From the NCBI RefSeq assembly GCF_036346595.1, contig NZ_CP107834.1, positions 2,852,001 through 2,916,000 on the forward strand: a DNA stretch of 64,000 bases, given 5' to 3'. Source of the stretch: Streptomyces sp. NBC_00525 (lineage in GTDB: Bacteria; Actinomycetota; Actinomycetes; Streptomycetales; Streptomycetaceae). Positions 58,707-64,000 of this stretch are shown one piece after another. Positions within the stretch are counted from its first letter, which is position 1; each line of letters opens with the position of its first letter. The notes beneath the pieces were generated by a model. The model did no database searches, was not told the origin of the DNA, and saw nothing but the letters and a program-made list of their open reading frames with translations. Position numbers and translations under genes: made by a program.

Positions 58707-58997
58707 TCACGACGCCACCTCCCGCACCCGCACGGACGCGATCAGCCGGACCGGGCCGGCCGGGTCATCGCCGGGGACGTGGTCCTCGATCCAGTCCCAG
58801 ACCGGGTCACCGGTGAACGTGTAGCCGAGAACGGCCAGGGCCCGTGAACGGTCCTGAACACTCGGCACCGCGGCGCCGTCGAAGACGAACTCGGGCCACT
58901 CGGAGACCAGCCCGCCGTAGACCGCCACGTACAGGCGCCACCGGCCCGTGTCCTGCGCGATGGACATCTGGGCGGTGAAGGTGTCAGCCGTATTCAT
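58707..58997 (-). CDS. DUF6303-like small protein
   Basis: 96 residues: GRWRLYVAVYGGLVSEWPEF and a Pro/Asp/Trp-rich middle. Found in Streptomyces elements, as far as I recall under DUF6303. Start overlaps the next upstream gene's stop by 4 bases. Function unknown. Confidence 0.65.
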   Translation of the reverse strand: MNTADTFTAQMSIAQDTGRWRLYVAVYGGLVSEWPEFVFDGAAVPSVQDRSRALAVLGYTFTGDPVWDWIEDHVPGDDPAGPVRLIASVRVREVAS

Positions 58998-59260
58998 GCC
59001 GCACCGCCCGGCTGCACCGTGACGGTGCGGTTGCTCAGGTCACGGCGGGCGGCCAAAACCCGGTTCCGGGCCCGTCGGATACGCCGGATGTCCAGCTCGC
59101 CGGCGGGGCGGTCGAGGGTCGTGATCTGCGCGTCGAGCAGCTCGACCTCCGCCCGGATCAGCGGCATCTCGTGCTCGATCGCGTCCAGCTCGGCCGGCGT
59201 CGGCTCGAAGTCGAGCGACGCGGCCGTAACAAGGCGCTCAAGGGCAGCGATGGGGATCAT
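58994..59260 (-). CDS. DUF6284-like small protein
   Basis: 88 residues, mostly helical: EPTPAELDAIEHEMPLIRAE and RIRRARNRVLAARRDL. Matches what I recall as DUF6284 of Streptomyces elements. ATG 59260 behind GGGAGAC. Function unknown. Confidence 0.65.
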   Translation of the reverse strand: MIPIAALERLVTAASLDFEPTPAELDAIEHEMPLIRAEVELLDAQITTLDRPAGELDIRRIRRARNRVLAARRDLSNRTVTVQPGGAA

Positions 59261-59363
59261 GGGTCGTTGTCTCCCTGGTAGGTGTGACGGCCCAGAACAG
59301 CGCCCCGGAGTTGCCGCTCCGGGGCGCTGGCCGTTGGGTGAAAGGCCACCCGAGGGGTGGCGG

Positions 59364-59410
59364 TGCCCCGGGCCGGATTCGAACCAGCGGCATCACGCCG
59401 GGTCCGGGGC
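59364..59410 (-). ncRNA. tRNA-like mini-structure (acceptor stem plus T arm)
   Basis: On the minus strand GCCCCGG (59410-59404) pairs with CCGGGGC (59371-59365) as a perfect 7-bp acceptor stem with a following A. Below it sits a 5-bp T stem (59388-59384 with 59376-59372) and the canonical TTCGAAT loop. Only 15 bases replace the D and anticodon arms. It lies in the untranslated leader of the DUF6284-like gene. Confidence 0.5.
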
Positions 59411-59419
59411 GGGGGTGGT

Positions 59420-59512
59420 TCAGCGGCCGGAGCCGCCGGAGGAACGCCGGTTGGCCTCGCTGACCTTCTTCGACAGCTCCTCGCGTTCCTGGTCTGTCAG
59501 ACTGCTGATCAC
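59420..59512 (-). CDS. Tiny 30-residue peptide gene
   Basis: GTG 59512 behind a strong AAGGAGG at 5 bases. Product is highly charged (SLTDQEREELSKKVSEANRR) with a Ser/Gly end. No family known. The quality of the ribosome site is the main support. Confidence 0.5.
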   Translation of the reverse strand: MISSLTDQEREELSKKVSEANRRSSGGSGR

Positions 59513-59523
59513 AGGTGCCTCCT

Positions 59524-59751
59524 TCACAGGCGCCTGTATCGCGGCACCCCGGTTGCCCCCGGGGTGCCGCTGTGGTTCCGGACCCTCCGGCTCCCCTCCA
59601 CCCCGCCCGTACGGCACCGCACGCGGCGGGCCGGACGGACGAGGGAGGCAACCGGCCCCAGCACAGCGGCTGCGGCGGTCAGATGACGCGATGGGCGCGG
59701 CCGCACCTGCCGGTCCAGCAGGCACGGCGCCCACGTATGACGACGGTTCAT
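59524..59751 (-). CDS. Small basic hypothetical protein, first gene of transfer operon
   Basis: 75 residues, ATG 59751 behind AAGGAGCACCTG. Arg-rich with a hydrophobic middle (LTAAAAVLGPVASLV). No family recognised. It is the first reading frame after the promoter/operator at 59976-60024, followed closely by the 30-residue frame. Confidence 0.5.
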   Translation of the reverse strand: MNRRHTWAPCLLDRQVRPRPSRHLTAAAAVLGPVASLVRPARRVRCRTGGVEGSRRVRNHSGTPGATGVPRYRRL

Positions 59752-59975
59752 CAGGTGCTCCTTCGGGTCAGCGGACAGGGATCAAGCACTGCAAGGGGGA
59801 CCTCGTCCCCACACGCCGGCCGTTGCTCGCGGTCACCGGGCCACCTCGCCAGTCGGGCCGAAGCCCTGTCCCCTGGCCTTTAGCGGGATTGCAGCGTCCC
59901 CGCCCTCAGCGGAGCGGCCACAAGGCCGCTGCGGGAAGTTGCATGCCGACCAAGCCCTTCGGGCTCGGAGTCGAC

Positions 59976-60024
59976 GTTGACCTCCCTAGGGATATTTATG
60001 ACACATCTCCCTAGGGAGGTCAAC
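59976..60024 (-). promoter_or_regulatory. Twin CCCTAGGG operator over the transfer-operon promoter
   Basis: A perfect 17-bp inverted repeat (59976-59992 and 60008-60024), each arm containing CCCTAGGG. On the minus strand TTGACC in the right arm, 17 bases, then CATAAA form a good sigma70-type promoter directed to the small genes and the tra/rep operon. A repressor on both arms would block it. The GntR protein at 60075-60812 is the obvious candidate, and CCCTAGG recurs in its own leader (60825-60831). Confidence 0.75.
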
Positions 60025-60032
60025 GGAGCATG

Positions 60033-60055
60033 AAAAAAGGGCCCTGGAAGGGCCC
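60033..60055 (-). terminator. Rho-independent terminator of the GntR gene
   Basis: GGGCCC arms (60050-60055 and 60039-60044) followed on the minus strand by six T, 20 bases after the GntR stop. Confidence 0.75.
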
Positions 60056-60074
60056 TGGGCTCGTGCGGTCAGGG

Positions 60075-60812
60075 TCAGCCGGTGATGTGGTACTCCATGA
60101 CGTACACCCCGGCGTTCAGCAGCATGCGGTTCACCTCAACTGGCTTGCCATCCCCTGTCATCGCGGTCCGGTAGATCTCGACCACGGGGGTGCTGTCGGT
60201 CAGATGCAGCCGTTCGGACTCCTCCGTACTGGGCATGCGCGACCGGAGTTCCTCGACGAAGTGGACCGGCTTGGCGTCCAGGTCGGCCAGGCGTGCATAC
60301 ACGCCGCCCGGCCCCGTGTCCTCCTGGGTGATCGCGGAGTCCCGTACGAGATCGGCGGGCAGGTACGAGATCGCAGACTGCACGGGCTCGCCTTCCACCG
60401 CGTAGACGCGGTCCCGAACAACGACAGTCGCGCCGGCCTGCAAACCCAGCATGCGGGCCACGTCGTCGGAGGCCTCCGCTTCGTAGACCTGTAGATCGGT
60501 GACCGTTACGGGGCGGTCGCCGACGTCGGCACTCCAAATCGACCGGCCGGAGCCCCATCCCGACGGAGAGAGGCGCGCGTTGGCAACCCTCCGGATCGGT
60601 TGGAATTCCCGAACGTACGTGCCGCTGCCCTTGCGACGAACGGCCAGCCCCTCGTTCACGAGCAACATGAGGGCACGGCGCGCCGTCTCCTTCGCCACTC
60701 CGTGCTGCTTCACGAGGGCGGGTTCGCCGGGAAGCCGTGCGCCGGGCGCGAGACTGCCGGAGCGGATGCGCTCCCGCAGTTCATTGGCGATCTCCCGCGC
60801 GGTTTCGGCCAT
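60075..60812 (-). CDS. GntR/HutC-type transcriptional repressor (KorSA-like)
   Basis: 245 residues. Winged helix at 1-70 (IANELRERIRSGSLAPGARL, ETARRALMLLVNEGLAVR) and a UTRA ligand domain (GATVVVRDRVYAVEGEPVQSA). This is the typical regulator at the edge of pSAM2-like elements, where KorSA holds transfer and replication genes off. ATG 60812 with GGGAGGAG in a leader that contains CCCTAGG, pointing to autorepression. Confidence 0.9.
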   Translation of the reverse strand: MAETAREIANELRERIRSGSLAPGARLPGEPALVKQHGVAKETARRALMLLVNEGLAVRRKGSGTYVREFQPIRRVANARLSPSGWGSGRSIWSADVGDRPVTVTDLQVYEAEASDDVARMLGLQAGATVVVRDRVYAVEGEPVQSAISYLPADLVRDSAITQEDTGPGGVYARLADLDAKPVHFVEELRSRMPSTEESERLHLTDSTPVVEIYRTAMTGDGKPVEVNRMLLNAGVYVMEYHITG

Positions 60813-60858
60813 CGGTCTTCTCCTCCCTAGGCTGATCGTGTACCAGCTTGGCATATCA

Positions 60859-60870
60859 ACTTGGCCAAGT
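60859..60870. promoter_or_regulatory. Palindrome upstream of the GntR gene
   Basis: ACTTGGCCAAGT, a perfect 12-bp palindrome 47 bases upstream of the start, with an extra CTTGG 12 bases away. Possible operator of a GntR-class protein. Confidence 0.5.
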
Positions 60871-61057
60871 GCCGTTGCACAAGAACGACCGCAACCGATC
60901 ATGCGAGTGATCACTGCTCCGTTTGACCAGCGAGTTCGCGGATCACGATTCTTCGTGGTCCAACGGGGCAGGTGACCCTGCTGCCGTGATCGCCGTTCTG
61001 GAGGCCCCCGAGCAGCGACGCCCACGAGGGCCAGACACGCAGGTCAGCGCAGCCCCC

Positions 61058-61077
61058 TCCGTCTCAGTTTCCGTCTC
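61058..61077 (+). repeat. Right arm-type repeat of the element (20 nt)
   Basis: Identical to 42076-42095, 107 bases inside attR. Confidence 0.6.
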
Positions 61078-61184
61078 ATTCATTGCCGTTCAGCGCCGTC
61101 CGCAGCCGTTCACGCCGGGAGCTACGCCCCCGCCGTGAACGCGGCCGAACGCCTCTGAACGACCCCCTGACCAGCGCGAACAGA

Positions 61185-61239
61185 CCTCGAAAGCGAGTGT
61201 GGGGAAACTCACCGAGGGTTCAAATCCCTCCGCTACCGC
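61185..61239 (+). repeat. attR: 55-bp direct repeat, right copy
   Basis: Second copy of the tRNA-Ser 3' part. The 5' half of a tRNA is absent here, so this is a fragment and not a gene. Confidence 0.96.
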
Positions 61240-61245
61240 CAGCGG

Positions 61246-61283
61246 AACCGCCCCCGAACCGTGCGAACGGATCGGGGGCGGTT
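61246..61283. terminator. Original chromosomal terminator of tRNA-Ser
   Basis: 12-bp arms (61246-61257 and 61272-61283) with a T-run, 6 bases after attR. It must have served the tRNA before insertion, and now faces the end of the oxidoreductase gene. Confidence 0.75.
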
Positions 61284-61305
61284 TTCTGTGTGCTCGGGCC
61301 GTACG

Positions 61306-62340
61306 TCAGGCGTTCCCGCGCGGGGCCGGCAGGGTCACCAGGGCGCCCGTGGCCGCGGAGCGGGCTGCCGCGTCGGCCACCTCCTGGGCGAGGACCGCCT
61401 CTGCGGGCGGGCAGACGCTGGGCTCCTCGCCCCTGGCCAGGCGCACGAAGGCCCGCATCTCCTCCCGGTACGCCTGCGCGAAGCGGTCGGTGAAGCCGGT
61501 GTAGGCGGGGTGCGCGGGGGTGCCGGTTCCCGAGGTGAACGGGGAGCGCAGCGGGGTCCGCTCGTCGAGGCCGATGGTCAGCGAGTCGCGGGTGCCGAGG
61601 AGTTCGGCGCGGTGGTCGTAGCCGTACGGGTTGAAGCGGGAGGCCGTGAGCACGGCGCGGGTGCCGTCGGCCAGGGTGAGCAGTGCGGTGGCCACGGCGA
61701 CCCCGCCGCCGGACGGCCCCCCGGCGGGCGGGCTCCCGCCACACGGCTCCCCGCCGACCCGTGCCTCGTCGGCCAGCACGGAGACCGTGCGCTGCCCGGT
61801 GAGCCACTGCACGGCGTCGATGTCGTGGATGAGGCAGTCGGCGAAGATGCCGCCGGACGAGGTGTCGTACCCGGCCGGTGGCGGTTCGTGGTCGAAGGCC
61901 GTGCAGCGGATCATGAGCAGCCGGCCCAGGTCGCCCCGGCCGAGCCGTTCCCGTACCGCGCGGTGGCCGGGGTCGCAGCGGCGCTGGAAGCCGACCTGCA
62001 CCCGGTGGTTGCCGGCGGCGGCCGCCACCGCGGCCAGCGCGCGCGCCGCGTCGGCGGTGTGGGCGAGCGGCTTCTCGCAGAACACCGGCAGCCCCGCTTC
62101 CACCGCGCGCGGGAAGGCGGCGGTGCGCATGGCGGCGGGGACCGCCACGACCACGGCGTCCACCGCCTCCAGCAGTTCGTCGGCGCGGTGGTGCGCCGTG
62201 CCGTCCACGGCCTTGGCCAGGTTCTCCGCCGCCTCGTACCGGGCGTCGTGGACCAGCAGGGTGTGGCCGTCGTCGAAGGAGGCGAGGTTCCGGGCGTGCC
62301 ACGCGCCCATGCGCCCGGCGCCGATGATGCCGATCCTCAT
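61306..62340 (-). CDS. Gfo/Idh/MocA-family NAD(P)-dependent oxidoreductase
   Basis: 344 residues. N-terminal Rossmann loop GIIGAGRMGAWHARN, EKPLAHT with the conserved Lys, and the substrate part GGIFADCLIHDIDAVQWL with Asp/His. Family members oxidise sugars, inositols or related alcohols; substrate unknown. ATG 62340. Confidence 0.9.
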   Translation of the reverse strand: MRIGIIGAGRMGAWHARNLASFDDGHTLLVHDARYEAAENLAKAVDGTAHHRADELLEAVDAVVVAVPAAMRTAAFPRAVEAGLPVFCEKPLAHTADAARALAAVAAAAGNHRVQVGFQRRCDPGHRAVRERLGRGDLGRLLMIRCTAFDHEPPPAGYDTSSGGIFADCLIHDIDAVQWLTGQRTVSVLADEARVGGEPCGGSPPAGGPSGGGVAVATALLTLADGTRAVLTASRFNPYGYDHRAELLGTRDSLTIGLDERTPLRSPFTSGTGTPAHPAYTGFTDRFAQAYREEMRAFVRLARGEEPSVCPPAEAVLAQEVADAAARSAATGALVTLPAPRGNA

Positions 62341-62532
62341 GAACGCAAGCACACCTTCCCGTCGGGGTGCCCGGGGGCGGCAGCCGGTTGGTCAAAGCGC
62401 TCGGGGATGCGAGACCATAACCCGTGCACACAGCGACATCGCATGGGCTGATCACCGTACCCCCGGCCCGGGCGAGGCAAACGGCTCGTCGCCGGGACTC
62501 CCGCGAGCCATCGGAAGAAAGCACTGGCCCTG

Positions 62533-63195
62533 ATGCAGATCGTACGAGGCAAGAAACTCGAGAAGGCCGCCGACGGTGAATTCCGGCAGCTGGCCCAGGA
62601 GAGTTCCCGAGTCGTCGTCGACGTCGGCACGGGCGATGCCAGGGCCTCCTACCGCATCGCCAAGGAGAACCCGGACTGGCTGGTCGTGGGGGTGGACCCG
62701 GCCTGGCAGCGGATGACCCAGACGAGCATCCGCAGCCGCCGCAAGCCCGCCAAGGGCGGCGTACCGAATCTGCTGCTCGTCAACTCCTCGATCGAGAGCG
62801 CCCCCGAGGAGCTGACCGGGGCCGCCGACGAGCTGCTGGTGCTGATGCCGTGGGGGAAGCTGCTGCACGGTCTGGTGCGCGGCGACGAGGACATCTGGAC
62901 CGGGCTGCGGACCGTCGCCAAGCCGGGCGCGCCGCTCACCGCGACGGTGGGCACCAGCATCTGGCGCGAGCCGGTGCCGCGCGACATCCAGGGGCTGCCG
63001 GAGCTGACCGACGCCTACGTCCAGGACGTGCTCACCGCGAAGGCGCTCGCCGCCGGGTGGCGGATCACCGGATTCCGGCTCACCCCGGCGGAGGAGGCCG
63101 CAGCCGTCTCCTCGTCGTGGGCGCGCCGGCTGGACGCGGCCAGCACCGAGGTCATCGCGACCCTGACGGCCGTCACCGCCGAACCGGAGGAGTAG
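62533..63195 (+). CDS. KamB/NpmA-like 16S rRNA (adenine-1408-N1) methyltransferase family protein
   Basis: 220 residues. SAM motif VVVDVGTGDARASYRIAKEN, family phrase LVLMPWGKLLHG with W107, and SSSWARRL with W196; the two Trp fall at the positions that stack the target adenine in NpmA (W107, W197). Members methylate A1408 of 16S rRNA and give resistance to many aminoglycosides. Activity is not proven for the many chromosomal homologues. ATG 62533. Confidence 0.78.
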   Translation: MQIVRGKKLEKAADGEFRQLAQESSRVVVDVGTGDARASYRIAKENPDWLVVGVDPAWQRMTQTSIRSRRKPAKGGVPNLLLVNSSIESAPEELTGAADELLVLMPWGKLLHGLVRGDEDIWTGLRTVAKPGAPLTATVGTSIWREPVPRDIQGLPELTDAYVQDVLTAKALAAGWRITGFRLTPAEEAAAVSSSWARRLDAASTEVIATLTAVTAEPEE

Positions 63196-63223
63196 CCGGG
63201 CGCCCGGCGGGGAAGGCCGGCGG

Positions 63224-63718
63224 TCAGCCGGTCGGGAACTGCCGGCAGTACTCGTACATGGCCATGGCGCCCGCCGTGGCCACGTTGTAGCTGTGCGGCG
63301 AGCCCCAGACCGGGATCTCCACGCACTCGTCGACGCAGGCGAGCTCGTCCTCCTTGAGCCCGGTCCGCTCGTTGCCGAGGACGATGACCGCCTTACGGGG
63401 GAAGCTGATCTCGTGCAGGCTCTTGGAGTTCGTGGCCTGTTCGAGCGCGATGACGGTGTAGCCCTCCTCGCGCATCTTCTTCAGCACCGGGGGAAGGCTC
63501 CTGCGCACCTCGATCTCGACGTTGTCGGCGCCGTCCCGGGCGATCTTCGGGTCGAGCTTCGCGTTGCCGCAGGCGATGATCCGTTCGACTCCGCAGCACC
63601 CCGCCGTCCGCACCACGCTCGACAGGTTCACCCGGCTGCGGAAGGCCGAGCACGCGATGACGAGCTCACGGGGGCGCAGCAGAGCGGTGCCCGGCTTGTG
63701 GCGGAGGTGTTCGAACAT
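63224..63718 (-). CDS. SpoU/TrmH-type RNA 2'-O-methyltransferase
   Basis: 164 residues, a minimal SPOUT domain: RVNLSSVVRTAGCCGVERI (motif 1), VIVLGNERTGL (motif 2) and SYNVATAGAMAMYEY (motif 3), which form the SAM knot. Target may be tRNA or rRNA ribose. ATG 63718. Confidence 0.88.
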   Translation of the reverse strand: MFEHLRHKPGTALLRPRELVIACSAFRSRVNLSSVVRTAGCCGVERIIACGNAKLDPKIARDGADNVEIEVRRSLPPVLKKMREEGYTVIALEQATNSKSLHEISFPRKAVIVLGNERTGLKEDELACVDECVEIPVWGSPHSYNVATAGAMAMYEYCRQFPTG

Positions 63719-63798
63719 GCCGGGAAGTCTACTGGCCCCGCGCCGCCCGGCTCCGCGCGCGGAACGCGGATTACGATGGCCGGTCGGACCACGTCTAC

Positions 63799-63840
63799 GG
63801 CCTGGAGAAGGCAATGAAGGGCCTGGAGAAGACAATGAAG
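63799..63840 (+). repeat. 21-bp tandem duplication of ribosome site and start codon
   Basis: Two 21-base copies (63799-63819, 63820-63840) with one mismatch, each with GGAGAAG and an in-frame ATG, at the DUF371 gene start. Confidence 0.85.
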
Positions 63841-64000
63841 ATCCAGGCCAGGGGCCATGAGAACGTCCGCGCGACCCATGCCAAGACCCTGGAGATCACC
63901 GGCGAGCGGGACATCACCGCGCGGGCGACCTGCGTCGTCGGAGTGGACGCCGCCTTCGACGCCGAGGGGCTCGCCCTGCTGCGCGGCCCGGTCGCCGTCC
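63835..64000 (+). CDS. DUF371 family protein (partial, runs off the window)
   Basis: The visible 55 residues (KIQARGHENVRATHAKTLEI, TCVVGVDAAFDAEGLA) follow the DUF371 pattern, a small conserved domain of unknown function. Two starts are possible, 63814 and 63835, because the region is duplicated; the family usually begins right before GHENV, favouring the second. Confidence 0.75.
   Translation, partial: MKIQARGHENVRATHAKTLEITGERDITARATCVVGVDAAFDAEGLALLRGPVAV

Larger units (their letters stand above)
59752..60074. other. Gene-free leader and operator region
   Basis: No gene seen. It holds the promoter/operator (59976-60024), the GntR terminator (60033-60055) and a ~225-base leader with several hairpins (for example AGCGGCC with GGCCGCT near 59912-59930). 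Confidence 0.7.
60813..61184. other. Element right-end regulatory region without a supportable gene
   Basis: Contains the GntR promoter region with a 12-bp palindrome (60859-60870), the right arm-type repeat (61058-61077) and no convincing reading frame. Confidence 0.65.

Noticed and set aside
60923..61138. 71-residue frame near the right end of the element
   Set aside because: No ribosome site and no family; it overlaps the arm-type repeat. Not supportable as a gene.
61185..61239. Second tRNA-Ser gene
   Set aside because: Only the 3' part from the anticodon loop on is present; it is the attR copy.

Overview
The DNA is very GC-rich, has the third-position bias of an actinomycete, and carries Streptomyces-type families (SARP regulator with NB-ARC domain, DUF6284/DUF6303-like mobile-element proteins, FtsK/TraB-type conjugation, tRNA-Ser-integrated element). 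It is best read as a Streptomyces chromosome segment: two specialised-metabolite loci side by side, a core-genome stretch, a 19.2 kb integrative conjugative element, and core genome again.

Region 1 (1-8398) is the right part of a thiopeptide/azole RiPP cluster. It holds the C-terminal end of a glutamylating LanB dehydratase, a separate SpaB_C-type protein, a membrane M50 metalloprotease-like protein, an ABC exporter (ATPase and permease) and a cyclodehydratase with YcaO domain, all overlapping or nearly touching. Facing them across a perfect terminator hairpin is a 56-residue precursor whose last 21 residues are Ser/Thr/Cys plus one Ala. An M20 amidohydrolase diverges from the precursor. The left end of the cluster is outside the window.

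Region 2 (8406-35301) starts with regulators (SARP, soluble histidine kinase and NarL-type response regulator), a UbiA prenyltransferase and an MFS exporter. A long leftward operon follows (33844 down to 14830): ABC exporter, malonyl transacylase, stand-alone adenylation domain, carrier protein, aminotransferase, a second full-size LanB-like protein, the SbnA/SbnB pair for L-2,3-diaminopropionate (Dap), FabG, ACP, FabZ, a GNAT fused to an unrecognised 500-residue domain, a GcvT-like protein, a fused KS/chain-length-factor protein, a small phosphopantetheinyl transferase and a free-standing condensation-type acyltransferase. A seryl-tRNA synthetase lies just upstream. I infer that Dap is activated, reshaped or aminoacylated, and joined to an iteratively built, at least partly reduced acyl chain. 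The combination of LanB, Dap enzymes, type II PKS, GcvT and large GNAT matches no characterised system I recognise and is the best candidate for something undescribed. Whether regions 1 and 2 make one molecule (a lipidated thiopeptide) or two is open.

Region 3 (35577-42027) is core-like: a TerD/nuclease fusion, a HhH-GPD-like protein, a LytR_C membrane protein, upp, tadA with its partner, and tRNA-Ser(CGA).

Region 4 (41974-61239) is an integrative conjugative element bounded by 55-bp direct repeats of the tRNA-Ser 3' part. It has integrase, excisionase, a prim-pol/DUF3631 replication pair, DEDDh exonuclease, FtsK/TraB translocase with clt-like repeats beside it, Spd-like membrane proteins, an orphan C5 cytosine methyltransferase and a GntR repressor with apparent operators. 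A two-recombinase, Tn554-like element of about 4.3 kb sits inside it and splits a DUF3307 gene; both halves can be read. The tra-type gene also contains a 37-base homopolymer.

Region 5 (61306-64000) returns to the chromosome: Gfo/Idh/MocA oxidoreductase, a KamB/NpmA-like 16S rRNA methyltransferase, a SpoU-type RNA methyltransferase and the start of a DUF371 gene.
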